Assembly: GCA_963830495.1 (NCBI GenBank)
Contig: CAWHMS010000002.1
Coordinates: 1,178,001 to 1,242,000 of the forward strand
DNA: 64,000 bases
Direction of reading: 5' to 3'
From: CAWHMS01 sp963830495
GTDB taxonomy: Bacteria > Actinomycetota > Actinomycetes > Propionibacteriales > Nocardioidaceae
Under the pieces are notes generated by a model. It searched no databases. It saw only the letters and a list, made by a program, of their open reading frames with translations, and was not told where the DNA came from. The position numbers and the translations under genes are program-made. Of this stretch, positions 16,629 to 24,905 are shown one piece after another (within the stretch, counting starts at the first letter, position 1; every line of letters starts with the position of its first letter).

Positions 16629-18302
16629 ATGGTCGACATCAAGCCGCGGAGCCGCGCGGTCACCGACGGGCTCGAGGCGACCGCGGCGCGTGGCATGCTG
16701 CGCGCCGTGGGCATGGGCGACGACGACTTCGCCAAGCCGCAAATCGGTGTGGCGTCGTCGTGGAACGAGATCACACCCTGCAATCTCTCCCTTGATCGGC
16801 TCGCCTCAGCGGTGAAGTCCGGAGTGCACGCCGCCGGCGGTTACCCGTTGGAGTTCGGCACCATCTCCGTCTCCGACGGGATCTCGATGGGACACGAGGG
16901 CATGCACTTCTCCCTCGTGTCACGCGAGATCATCGCTGACTCGGTGGAAACGGTCATGATGGCGGAGCGCTTCGACGGGTCGGTCCTGCTCGCAGGGTGC
17001 GACAAGAGCTTGCCCGGCATGCTGATGGCGGCAGCGCGACTCGATCTCGCGGCGGTGTTCGTGTACGCCGGCTCGACTCTCCCGGGGCGGCTCGGAGATC
17101 GAGACCTGACCATCATCGACGCGTTCGAGGCGGTGGGCGCCTGTCTCAGTGGCCGGATGACGCGCGAGGAGGTGGACGCACTCGAGCGTGTCATCTGCCC
17201 GGGTGAAGGCGCGTGCGGAGGGATGTATACCGCCAACACCATGGCTTCCGTGGCGGAGGCGCTGGGAATGTCGCTCCCAGGTTCGGCGTCCCCACCCGCC
17301 GTAGATCGACGCCGCGACGGCTACGCACACAAGTCGGGCGAGGCCGTGGTCGAGCTGCTCCGGCAAGGCATCACGGCCCGACAGATCCTGACCAAGCCAG
17401 CCTTCGACAACGCCATCGCTGTCGTCATGGCCCTGGGCGGCTCGACCAACGCCGTGCTGCATCTGCTCGCCATCGCCAACGAGGCCGAGGTGGATCTCTC
17501 GCTCGCTGACTTCGTCAGGATCGGCGAAAAGGTTCCGCACCTTGGCGACGTGAAACCCTTCGGAGCGTTCGCCATGAGCGACGTGGACCGGGTCGGCGGG
17601 ATCCCGGTCGTCATGCGCGCGCTGCTCGGCGCGGGGCTGCTCGACGGCACGTGTCTGACCGTGACGGGCAAGACCTTGGCCGACAACCTCGCCGACCTCG
17701 ATCCGCCCGATCTCGACGGCACCGTCATCCGCGCACTGGATCGGCCGCTCCACGCCACCGGCGGCCTCACGATCCTGCACGGCTCACTCGCACCAGACGG
17801 CGCCGTGGTCAAGAGCGCGGGCTTCGATGATGCAGTCTTCGAAGGCACCGCCCGGGTGTTCGACGGCGAGCGCGATGCCCTGGATGCCCTAGCCGCGGGG
17901 AGGATCGTCGCCGGAGACGTTGTGGTCATCCGTTTCGAAGGCCCTAAGGGTGGGCCGGGCATGCGCGAGATGCTCGCGATCACCGGCGCCATCAAGGGGG
18001 CCGGCCTCGGCAAAGAGGTCCTGTTGCTCACCGACGGACGTTTCTCCGGCGGCACCACTGGACTGTGTGTCGGCCATGTGGCACCGGAAGCGGTTGATGC
18101 CGGGCCGATTGCGTTGGTGAGTGACGGTGACCGAGTCAGGCTCGACATGGCCGGTCGGTCGCTGGACCTCCTGGTCGACGCGACCGAGCTCACCCGGCGC
18201 GCACAGGGATGGCAACCACCACCGCCGGTGTACACAACTGGTGTGCTGGGCAAGTACCGCAAGCTCGTGGGTTCGGCAGCACAGGGTGCCGTGTGCGGAT
18301 GA
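16629..18302 (+). CDS. ilvD: dihydroxy-acid dehydratase
   Basis: A 557-residue Fe-S dehydratase that converts 2,3-dihydroxy acids to 2-oxo acids in isoleucine and valine synthesis. Iron-sulfur ligand motifs are present: GCDKSLPGML, and GEGACGGMYTANTMA. The substrate/metal motif SVSDGISMGHEGMHFSL and the C-terminal LLTDGRFSGGTTGLCVGHVAPEA are typical. Length matches the family. The downstream aminotransferase overlaps in ATGA. No attenuator-like leader is visible upstream; the preceding 108 bases hold the GGATCC hairpin. Confidence 0.96.
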   Translation: MVDIKPRSRAVTDGLEATAARGMLRAVGMGDDDFAKPQIGVASSWNEITPCNLSLDRLASAVKSGVHAAGGYPLEFGTISVSDGISMGHEGMHFSLVSREIIADSVETVMMAERFDGSVLLAGCDKSLPGMLMAAARLDLAAVFVYAGSTLPGRLGDRDLTIIDAFEAVGACLSGRMTREEVDALERVICPGEGACGGMYTANTMASVAEALGMSLPGSASPPAVDRRRDGYAHKSGEAVVELLRQGITARQILTKPAFDNAIAVVMALGGSTNAVLHLLAIANEAEVDLSLADFVRIGEKVPHLGDVKPFGAFAMSDVDRVGGIPVVMRALLGAGLLDGTCLTVTGKTLADNLADLDPPDLDGTVIRALDRPLHATGGLTILHGSLAPDGAVVKSAGFDDAVFEGTARVFDGERDALDALAAGRIVAGDVVVIRFEGPKGGPGMREMLAITGAIKGAGLGKEVLLLTDGRFSGGTTGLCVGHVAPEAVDAGPIALVSDGDRVRLDMAGRSLDLLVDATELTRRAQGWQPPPPVYTTGVLGKYRKLVGSAAQGAVCG

Positions 18303-19351
18303 CTGACACCGGGCTTACGATCGGCGAAGCCCAAGCGCTCTTCGCCCCGGAACCGGGCTGGCTCAACACGGCCAGCTATGGGCTGCCACCGACGCCGGCG
18401 TGGGAAGCCCTGCAGAGCGCACTCGAGGACTGGCGCGGTGGGCGCACCTCCTGGGAGGGCTGGGACGAGTCGGTGGGCGTGGCGCGGGCCGCCTTCGCCC
18501 GCCTGGTGGGGGTCGACCCGAGTGATGTCGCGATCGGCTCCGCCGCGTCGCAGTTCGTCGGGCTCGTCGCGGCGGCCCTGCCGGCAGGGGGACTGGTGCT
18601 GGCGCCGGAGATCGAGTTCGGGTCCAACCTGTTCCCGTACCAGATGCACGAGGCGCGCGGTGTCGAGGTGGAGACGGTGCCCCTGGACAAGCTGGCCGAC
18701 CGCATCGACGAGTCCGTCGACGTGGTGGCCGTCAGCGCCGTGCAGTCGGCCACCGGTGAGGTCAGTGACCTCGCCGACCTCGGATCGCGGGCACGTGCGG
18801 CCGGCGCACTGCTGGTCGTCGATGCGACCCAGGCGATCGGGTGGCTGCCGGTGGACGTCTCAGCCGTCGACATGCTGGTCTGCTCCGGCTACAAGTGGCT
18901 CTGCGGTCTGCGGGGCACCGCGTTCTGCTACGTCGCGCCGCACCTGCGCGACCGGTTGCCGCCGCTCGCGGCCGGCTGGTACGCCGCGGAGGACATCCAC
19001 CGCAACTACTACGGCCCGCGTCTCGACCTGGCCGGAGACGCCCGCCGGTTCGACCTGTCACCCGCCTGGCACTGCTGGGTCACCGCCGCACCCGCCCTTG
19101 AGGTCATCGAACGAGTCGGGGTCGAACGGATCCACGAGCATGACGTCAGGCTCGCCAACCGGTTCCGCGCCGGGCTCGGCCTAGCCCCAAGCAGCAGTGC
19201 GATCGTCACCGCGGATGTGCCCGAAGCCGAGTCGAAGCTCGCCCGGGCCGGAATCAGGGCAGCGTCGCGCGCCGGCTACCTGCGCGTGTCCTTCCACCTG
19301 TACACGACCGAAACGGACGTGGACGAGGCGCTGGGCGCCCTGCTCGGTTGA
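18299..19351 (+). CDS. class V aminotransferase-fold PLP enzyme
   Basis: A 350-residue PLP-dependent enzyme of the aminotransferase class V / cysteine desulfurase superfamily. Visible motifs: LNTASYGLPP at the N-terminus, VDATQAIGWLPVDV before the PLP lysine in CSGYKWLCGLRGTAF (K at about 202) and the C-terminal LRVSFHLYTTETDVDEAL. It lacks the mobile-loop cysteine of desulfurases, so sulfur transfer is unlikely; an amine or amino acid substrate is more probable. The ATG start is in an ATGA overlap with ilvD, suggesting one transcript; whether it aids branched-chain metabolism is unknown. Confidence 0.8.
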   Translation: MTDTGLTIGEAQALFAPEPGWLNTASYGLPPTPAWEALQSALEDWRGGRTSWEGWDESVGVARAAFARLVGVDPSDVAIGSAASQFVGLVAAALPAGGLVLAPEIEFGSNLFPYQMHEARGVEVETVPLDKLADRIDESVDVVAVSAVQSATGEVSDLADLGSRARAAGALLVVDATQAIGWLPVDVSAVDMLVCSGYKWLCGLRGTAFCYVAPHLRDRLPPLAAGWYAAEDIHRNYYGPRLDLAGDARRFDLSPAWHCWVTAAPALEVIERVGVERIHEHDVRLANRFRAGLGLAPSSSAIVTADVPEAESKLARAGIRAASRAGYLRVSFHLYTTETDVDEALGALLG

Positions 19352-19461
19352 GTTGCCAGCGGACGCCCGGATTATGACCTGGACGGAGGTCAGCAGCGAT
19401 TCCAACCATCGTCTGCATGACGGACATCGTGCCCGACATGTGAGACACCCAGCGATGCTGC

Positions 19462-19491
19462 TTGACGGCTTACGACGTGGTCGGACACGGT
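19462..19491 (+). promoter_or_regulatory. possible promoter of the ilvB leader
   Basis: TTGACG (19462-19467), 18-base spacer, CACGGT (19486-19491). The -10 is weak but fits xAxxxT. It would start transcription near 19499, the first base of the leader ATG, giving a leaderless leader peptide. Low certainty. Confidence 0.3.
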
Positions 19492-19498
19492 GGTCCAC

Positions 19499-19549
19499 AT
19501 GCAACACCGCATCCTCGTATGCCCAGACGCGACTGGCCGAGTCGACTGA
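19499..19549 (+). CDS. ilvB leader peptide (MQHRILVCPDATGRVD)
   Basis: A 16-codon reading frame whose residues 5-7 are Ile-Leu-Val, encoded ATC CTC GTA (19511-19519), the three end products of the pathway that ilvBNC serves. It lies 128 bases before ilvB and 20 bases before an intrinsic terminator. Actinobacterial ilvB leaders of the type MxxRILV are known from attenuation studies in related genera; this one is assigned by that resemblance and by position. A ribosome stalled at these codons would leave AGTCGA (19540-19545) free to pair with TCGACT (19573-19578) in the terminator stem; a ribosome at the stop would mask it. Confidence 0.75.
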   Translation: MQHRILVCPDATGRVD

Positions 19550-19568
19550 CTCACCACAGCCACCGCGT

Positions 19569-19608
19569 CCCCTCGACTGCCCGCCGGGCCGAGGGGCCTT
19601 TCTTTTTT
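19569..19608 (+). terminator. intrinsic terminator/attenuator upstream of ilvB
   Basis: Stem CCCCTCG (19569-19575) with CGAGGGG (19590-19596), extended internally by GCCC/GGGC, followed by a T-rich run TTTCTTTTTT (19599-19608). No gene ends here other than one stopping 217 bases upstream, and the leader peptide directly precedes it, so it is best read as an attenuator. Together, 19352-19676 is an untranslated control region apart from the leader. Confidence 0.8.
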
Positions 19609-19676
19609 CAGGCAGGCTTCGTGGGTGGAGGTGCGGGCCGGCGCATGACGTGCTCGCAACACAGGAAAGGCCGCCG

Positions 19677-21419
19677 ATGGCAGAGCAGTTGACCGGGGCG
19701 CAGAGCCTGATCCGTGCCTTGGAGTGCGCGGGGGTCGACACGGTGTTCGGCATCCCCGGCGGGGCGATCCTGCCGGCGTACGACCCGCTGCTCGACTCGA
19801 CGAGGATCCGGCACATCCTGGTCCGGCACGAGCAGGGCGCCGGGCACGCGGCCGAAGGCTATGCCGCTGCGACGGGCAAGGTCGGTGTGTGCATGGCGAC
19901 CAGCGGTCCCGGCGCCACGAACCTGGTGACGGCGCTGGCCGATGCGCACATGGACTCCGTGCCCATCGTGGCCATCACCGGGCAGGTGCCGAGCCCGGCC
20001 ATCGGGTCCGACGCCTTCCAGGAGGCCGACATCCGTGGCATCACGATGCCGGTCACCAAGCACAACTACCTCGTCACGAACCCTGACGACATCCCGCAGG
20101 CGATCGCCGAAGCGTTCTACATCGCCGGCACCGGGCGGCCCGGGCCGGTGCTCGTGGACATCTCGAAGGATGCACTCCAGGCGATGACCACGTTTGCCTA
20201 CCCGACCGAGCTCTCGCTCCCCGGCTATCGACCGGTGACCAAGCCGCACACCAAGCAGGTGCGAGAGGCCGCCCGGTTGATCGCGGAGTCCCAGCGCCCG
20301 GTGCTGTACGTCGGAGGCGGAGTCATCAGGGCCGGGGCGGATGCGGAGCTGCGGATCCTGGCCGAGCTCACCCGGATTCCCGTGGTGACGACGCTGATGG
20401 CGCGTGGTGCCTTCCCGGACGACCATCCCCTGCACCTCGGGATGCCCGGCATGCACGGCACGGTCGCCGCGGTCGGGGCGCTGCAGCGCAGCGACCTGCT
20501 CATCGCCCTCGGCGCCCGCTTCGACGACCGGGTGACCGGCAAGCTCGACACCTTCGCTCCGGACGCGAAGGTGATCCACGCCGACATCGACCCGGCCGAG
20601 ATCTCCAAGAACCGGGTGGCCGACGTACCCATCGTCGGAGATTGCCGAGAGGTCATCGCGGACCTGATCGTTGCCCTCCAGGCCGAGTACGACGCCGGCC
20701 ACCGCGGCGAGGCCGGGCCGTGGCTGGCCACCTGTCAGGCATGGCAGGCCCGATACCCGCTGGGATACGAGACGCACGACGGGACGCTGTCTCCGCAGTA
20801 CGCGATCGAGCGGATCGGGGCGATCGCCGGGCCCGAGGCTACCTACGTGGCCGGGGTCGGCCAGCACCAGATGTGGGCGTCCCACTTCGTGCGGTATCAG
20901 CGGCCCCGGTCGTGGATCAACTCCGGCGGGTTGGGCACGATGGGCTTCGCAGTGCCGGCCGCCATGGGCGCCAAGGTCGGCGAGCCCGAGCGGGTGGTCT
21001 GGGCGATCGACGGCGACGGCTGCTTCCAGATGACCAACCAGGAGCTCGCGACCTGCGCGCTCAACGGGATCCCGGTCAAGGTGGCTGTGATCAACAACTC
21101 CAGCCTGGGCATGGTGCGCCAATGGCAGACGCTCTTCTACGAAGGTCGCTACTCCAACACCGACCTGCACTCGGCGCGCGTGCCGGACTTCGTCAAGCTG
21201 TCGGAGGCGCTGGGGTGCGTCGGGTTGCGCTGTGAGACCGCGGAGGACGTCGACGCCACGATTGCGAAGGCGATGGAGATCGACGACGTACCGGTCGTGA
21301 TCGACTTCGTGGTCAACCGCGATGCGATGGTCTGGCCCATGGTGGCCGCCGGCACCAGCAACGACGCGATCCAGATCGCCCGCGACATGAAGCCCACCTT
21401 CGACGAGGACGAGCTCTGA
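19677..21419 (+). CDS. ilvB: acetolactate synthase large subunit
   Basis: A 580-residue ThDP enzyme condensing pyruvate with pyruvate or 2-oxobutyrate. The N-terminal pyrimidine domain has the catalytic Glu in LVRHEQGAGHAAEGYA. The central domain binds FAD (GARFDDRVTGKLDTF), and the C-terminal domain has the ThDP motif GDGCFQMTNQELATCALNGIPVKVAVINNS. The ATG at 19677 follows AGGAAAGG. The frame is open further upstream through the leader region, but that would read through the attenuator. It is coupled to ilvN by TGATG. Confidence 0.96.
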   Translation: MAEQLTGAQSLIRALECAGVDTVFGIPGGAILPAYDPLLDSTRIRHILVRHEQGAGHAAEGYAAATGKVGVCMATSGPGATNLVTALADAHMDSVPIVAITGQVPSPAIGSDAFQEADIRGITMPVTKHNYLVTNPDDIPQAIAEAFYIAGTGRPGPVLVDISKDALQAMTTFAYPTELSLPGYRPVTKPHTKQVREAARLIAESQRPVLYVGGGVIRAGADAELRILAELTRIPVVTTLMARGAFPDDHPLHLGMPGMHGTVAAVGALQRSDLLIALGARFDDRVTGKLDTFAPDAKVIHADIDPAEISKNRVADVPIVGDCREVIADLIVALQAEYDAGHRGEAGPWLATCQAWQARYPLGYETHDGTLSPQYAIERIGAIAGPEATYVAGVGQHQMWASHFVRYQRPRSWINSGGLGTMGFAVPAAMGAKVGEPERVVWAIDGDGCFQMTNQELATCALNGIPVKVAVINNSSLGMVRQWQTLFYEGRYSNTDLHSARVPDFVKLSEALGCVGLRCETAEDVDATIAKAMEIDDVPVVIDFVVNRDAMVWPMVAAGTSNDAIQIARDMKPTFDEDEL

Positions 21420-21958
21420 TGACCCGACACACGCTCTCGGTGCTGGTCGAGAACAAGCCAGGCGTGCTGGCGCGGATCGCCTCCCTCTTCTCCCGCCGCG
21501 GATTCAACATCGAGTCGCTCGCCGTCGGACCGACCGAGCGCGAGGAGATCTCCCGGATGACGATCGTCGTCAACCTCGACGAGCTGCCGCTCGAGCAGGT
21601 CACCAAGCAGCTCAACAAGCTGGTCGAGGTGCTCAAGATCGTCGAGCTCCAGGGCTCCGGGGCCATCGAGCGGGAGCTGGCGCTGATCAAGGTGAAGGCC
21701 GACGGACAGACTCGCAGCCACGTGCTGGAGACCGTGCAGCTCTTCCGCGCCAAGGTGGTCGACGTCGCGGCCGATGCTGTCACGATCGAGGTGACCGGCA
21801 ACCATGACAAGCTGGAAGCGATGCTGCGAGTGCTCGAGCCGTTCGGAGTCCGCGAGCTGGTGCAGTCGGGCATGGTCGCGATCAACCGAGGCGGGCGATC
21901 GATCACCGACCGGTCGTTGCGCCCCTTGCCTCCGGTCCAGCTGCCCGATCCGGCCTGA
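21419..21958 (+). CDS. ilvN: acetolactate synthase regulatory (small) subunit
   Basis: A 179-residue regulatory subunit. The N-terminal ACT domain (HTLSVLVENKPGVLARIASLFSRRGFNIESLAVGPTE) binds valine for feedback inhibition, and the C-terminal half (VLETVQLFRAKVVDVAADAVTIEVTG) activates IlvB. Length and sequence are standard for the bacterial small subunit. The ATG overlaps the ilvB stop by one base. It is followed 66 bases later by ilvC, which has its own strong Shine-Dalgarno. Confidence 0.95.
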   Translation: MTRHTLSVLVENKPGVLARIASLFSRRGFNIESLAVGPTEREEISRMTIVVNLDELPLEQVTKQLNKLVEVLKIVELQGSGAIERELALIKVKADGQTRSHVLETVQLFRAKVVDVAADAVTIEVTGNHDKLEAMLRVLEPFGVRELVQSGMVAINRGGRSITDRSLRPLPPVQLPDPA

Positions 21959-22024
21959 CGGGTCGCTCGGCCATTCCTCACCCACCCGGAAAGCACACGG
22001 AACTCCGAAGGAGACTGACCGACC

Positions 22025-23053
22025 ATGGCGCAGATGTTCTACGACGACGACGCCGACCTCGGTGTGATCCAGAGCCGCAACGTCGCCGTCCTCGGCTACG
22101 GCAGCCAGGGGCACGCCCATGCGCTGTCCCTGCGCGACTCCGGTGTCGACGTCCGGGTCGGGCTGCCGGAGGGCTCGCGCAGTCGGGCGAAGGCGGCCGC
22201 GGAGGGGCTGCGCGTCGTGACGCCGTACGAGGCGTGTGAGGAGGCCGATCTGGTCGTCGTGCTGGCTCCGGACCACGTGCAGCGGACGCTGTACGCCGAG
22301 GCGGTCGAACCCAATCTGGTGGACGGTGACGCGCTGTTCTTCGGGCACGGCTTCAACATCCGCTTCGGCTACGTCAAGCCGCCGGCCGGCGTCGATGTCG
22401 CCATGGTCGCGCCGAAGGGGCCGGGCCACCTGGTCCGCCGCGAGTTCAGCCAGGGCCGCGGCGTGCCGGTGCTGGTCGCGGTGGAGCAGGACGCGACCGG
22501 CAAGGCGTGGGACCTCGCGCTGTCCTACGCGAAGGCGATCGGCGGCCTGCGCGCAGGTGGCATCAAGACGACGTTCAACGAGGAGACGGAGACTGACCTC
22601 TTCGGGGAGCAGGCGGTGTTGTGCGGTGGGGTGTCGCAGCTGGTCATGAAGGGCTTCGAGACGTTGACCGAGGCCGGATACCAGCCTGAGGTCGCCTACT
22701 TCGAATGCCTGCACGAGCTGAAGCTGATCGTCGACTTGATGTACGAAGGCGGCATCGCCAAGCAACGCTGGTCGGTCTCGGATACTGCGGAGTACGGCGA
22801 CTACACCTCCGGCCCGTACGTCGTCGACGACACGGTCAAGCAGCGGATGCAGCAGGTGCTGGCCAACATCCGAAGCGGTGAGTGGGCTGCCGGCTTCATC
22901 GCCGACCAGGACGCGGGCGCGCCGAGGTTCACCGAGTACCGCGCCCAGGGGGAGCAGCACCCGATCGAGCAGACCGGCCGCGAGCTGCGCAAGCTCATGG
23001 CGTGGGTGAAGTCGGAGGACGACGACTACACCGAGGGCACCGCCACCCGCTGA
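22025..23053 (+). CDS. ilvC: ketol-acid reductoisomerase
   Basis: A 342-residue class I KARI that isomerises and reduces acetolactate or acetohydroxybutyrate with NADPH. The Rossmann motif is VAVLGYGSQGHAHALSLRDSG; the following loop GLPEGSRSRAKA carries Ser/Arg residues expected for NADPH preference. Metal ligands lie in the C-terminal knotted domain (ETETDLFGEQAVLCGGV, YFECLHELKLIVDLMYEGG). The ATG is preceded by GAAGGAG. It completes the ilvBNC operon and is followed by a nested palindromic terminator. Confidence 0.97.
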   Translation: MAQMFYDDDADLGVIQSRNVAVLGYGSQGHAHALSLRDSGVDVRVGLPEGSRSRAKAAAEGLRVVTPYEACEEADLVVVLAPDHVQRTLYAEAVEPNLVDGDALFFGHGFNIRFGYVKPPAGVDVAMVAPKGPGHLVRREFSQGRGVPVLVAVEQDATGKAWDLALSYAKAIGGLRAGGIKTTFNEETETDLFGEQAVLCGGVSQLVMKGFETLTEAGYQPEVAYFECLHELKLIVDLMYEGGIAKQRWSVSDTAEYGDYTSGPYVVDDTVKQRMQQVLANIRSGEWAAGFIADQDAGAPRFTEYRAQGEQHPIEQTGRELRKLMAWVKSEDDDYTEGTATR

Positions 23054-23087
23054 CCGGCGGACGCGTTGCCACCCAGACTGAGCCGAG

Positions 23088-23129
23088 GATCCGACCTGGC
23101 CGGGGTCATGACCCCGAAGTCGTCGGATC
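23088..23129 (+). terminator. nested hairpin after ilvC
   Basis: Outer stem GATCCGAC (23088-23095) with GTCGGATC (23122-23129), enclosing a perfect 16-base palindrome CGGGGTCATGACCCCG (23101-23116). Lacks a long T-tract. It resembles the hairpin before ilvD. Confidence 0.5.
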
Positions 23130-23204
23130 TATGTGCGACTGGGGCGGCTCCGCGGGACTACCCTGCTGACGAGGGGCGGAATCAGGCTGCGGGGAGGGCG
23201 GGGC

Positions 23205-24779
23205 ATGGCTCTGCACGACCAGATCCATCAGCTCGTGTCGACCATGGGGCCGCGGGTGCTGTCCGACAGCGACGAGCTCCGTGCCGCGTTGGATGACTAC
23301 CTGGCCGAAGGCACCGCGTCGACAGGTGAGATCAATCTGCTGGTCGATGCGGTGAGGTTGGGCGCCTTCGACCAGCTCCAACGAGCCGTGGCTGAGGAGG
23401 CGGCGCCTTCTGCCGCCATCGAGCAAGCCGGCGAGAAGCTGGCCTACGCGCGTGGTAGTGCCGACCGTGACGGAGCGTCGTGGGCGTGCGCCGTGCTGGC
23501 CTACGCTGCCGGCCTGGTGAGCGAGGCCGAGGCGCTGCGCTATCGCGCCGGGATGCAGCGAGCGTGGGGGTCGGCCTCCGACGAGAGCGAGACGCTGCCC
23601 CGGCCGCCGCTTCCACCTGACGTGCAGCAGACCCCGCCGCCACCTTCGTCGCCCACCGAGCCGGTCTATGCTGCTGTCTCGCCGCCTGGCCCACCCAGCC
23701 ACCACGTCGCCCCCGAGCGAGACGAGGGGCCGAGGCCGGCAAGTTCGAGGTCTCGCTGGCCTGTCTGGCTGCTGGTTGTGGCGCTGCTCGCCGTGGCGAT
23801 CGGCGCCGGCGGCCTCTGGTGGGCCTTAGCCGGTGACAGGTCCGGCGCTCTTCCGTCGAGTCGCGAGGTCCCGCGTTACGACGGAGTCGTCGGGAACTTC
23901 GAGGCGTCCCGGGCGTTCATCTCGTTCCTTGAAGACCACGACGGCGAGCCGGTGCAGCTAGACGAGGTCGGATTCAACGAAGCGACGTTTGACGACTTCA
24001 TCGGCAATCCGGGAGACGTTTCATACGTGCAGGTGTGGACTGAGTGCGATCCGCCAATCCCGGACGACGTCGACCCGGACACCGGCATCGGATGCATGGC
24101 CACGTCTTTCCAGATCGCGGGAGACCACACGGACGACACTCAGGCCTACCTCACCCATGGGGTCCCGGTCTACGACGGCTACTTCCGGGTCGACGTCTCC
24201 GGGACTCTCCAGAACGGCGTCTCGCCGATCTTTCTTGCGCCGTTGACGCGCGAGGAGGCGACGTACTCCGGACCGCCGGCCAGCACCCCGCCGGCCAGCA
24301 CCCCGCCGGCCAGCACTTCGCCGGCCAGCACCCCGCCGGCCAGCACTTCGCCGGCCAGCACCCCGCCGTCCACGACCCCTCCGTCCACGACCGGAGGGCA
24401 AGGCTCTTCTACGCGGACCGAGGTCATCCGGACGCTCAGCGGCTACATGGATGCGATCAACGACGGCGACTACGACAGGGCCATGTCGTGGGTCAGCGAC
24501 GAGATCCGCGCCGAGACGACGCGTGAGCAGTGGAACGACGACTTCGCCACCACCTATGACGACCAGCTCGACGTTCGCCGCGTCCGGGGGTCCGGCGACC
24601 TGGTTCGTGCGTGGGCAGAGTTTCGCAGCCAGCAGGCGGCGGGCTACGGGCCTGAGGGTGCAGAGGACGCTACGTGCTTGCTGTGGTCGATCGACTACGA
24701 GTTGACCTTGCAGGGCGAAAGGTTCGTGATCTCCGATGCCTCCGGCCACACCGACCCTCCATGGACGCGGTGTGACTGA
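23205..24779 (+). CDS. single-pass membrane protein with PAST repeats and NTF2-like tail
   Basis: A 524-residue protein I cannot name. Residues 1-115 are helical (ALHDQIHQLVSTMGPRVL... ALDDYLAEGTASTGEINLLVDAVRLGAF), a domain also found at the N-terminus of other actinobacterial proteins. A Pro-rich cytoplasmic linker leads to one transmembrane helix at about 187-210 (WPVWLLVVALLAVAIGAGGLWW). The outside part has a folded domain with three Cys, a linker of eight PAST-like units (about 357-396), and a C-terminal NTF2/SnoaL-like fold of about 120 residues. The ATG at 23205 follows GGGAGG. It lies alone between ilvC and serA. Confidence 0.75.
   Translation: MALHDQIHQLVSTMGPRVLSDSDELRAALDDYLAEGTASTGEINLLVDAVRLGAFDQLQRAVAEEAAPSAAIEQAGEKLAYARGSADRDGASWACAVLAYAAGLVSEAEALRYRAGMQRAWGSASDESETLPRPPLPPDVQQTPPPPSSPTEPVYAAVSPPGPPSHHVAPERDEGPRPASSRSRWPVWLLVVALLAVAIGAGGLWWALAGDRSGALPSSREVPRYDGVVGNFEASRAFISFLEDHDGEPVQLDEVGFNEATFDDFIGNPGDVSYVQVWTECDPPIPDDVDPDTGIGCMATSFQIAGDHTDDTQAYLTHGVPVYDGYFRVDVSGTLQNGVSPIFLAPLTREEATYSGPPASTPPASTPPASTSPASTPPASTSPASTPPSTTPPSTTGGQGSSTRTEVIRTLSGYMDAINDGDYDRAMSWVSDEIRAETTREQWNDDFATTYDDQLDVRRVRGSGDLVRAWAEFRSQQAAGYGPEGAEDATCLLWSIDYELTLQGERFVISDASGHTDPPWTRCD
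24273..24392 (+). repeat. 15-base tandem repeats encoding PPAST units
   Basis: Eight in-frame 15-base units based on CCGCCGGCCAGCACC. The first six encode PPAST or SPAST, the last two drift to PPSTT. The repeat forms an extracytoplasmic linker in the membrane protein and is likely to vary in copy number between strains. Confidence 0.9.
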
Positions 24780-24828
24780 GGCTGCCCCGCCTACGTAGGC
24801 GCTCAGCGGCGGGTTAAACTGCTGCCGC

Positions 24829-24897
24829 ATGGGCACGGCGTGGTGCTCGGGATCGTCCGTTGGATGCGCCCACCATCGTTGTCGCCCAATCTCTTGA
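24829..24897 (+). CDS. Ser/Cys-rich upstream ORF before serA
   Basis: A 22-codon frame starting MGTAWCSG and ending CRPIS, with four Ser and three Cys. A -10-like TAAACT lies at 24815-24820, eight bases before the ATG, so translation may be leaderless. Its TGA (24895-24897) overlaps the GAGGA Shine-Dalgarno of serA, which starts eight bases later. Serine is the pathway end product and cysteine derives from it, so a sensing or coupling role is attractive but unproven. Confidence 0.4.
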   Translation: MGTAWCSGSSVGCAHHRCRPIS

Positions 24898-24905
24898 GGA
24901 ACTCA

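Noticed and set aside
19197..19676. N-terminal extension of IlvB in the same frame
   Set aside because: It would run through the aminotransferase end, the leader region and the attenuator; IlvB homology starts at 19677.
24273..24392. CRISPR-like or other non-coding repeat array
   Set aside because: The 15-base units are contiguous, in frame and encode PAST linkers; there are no spacers.
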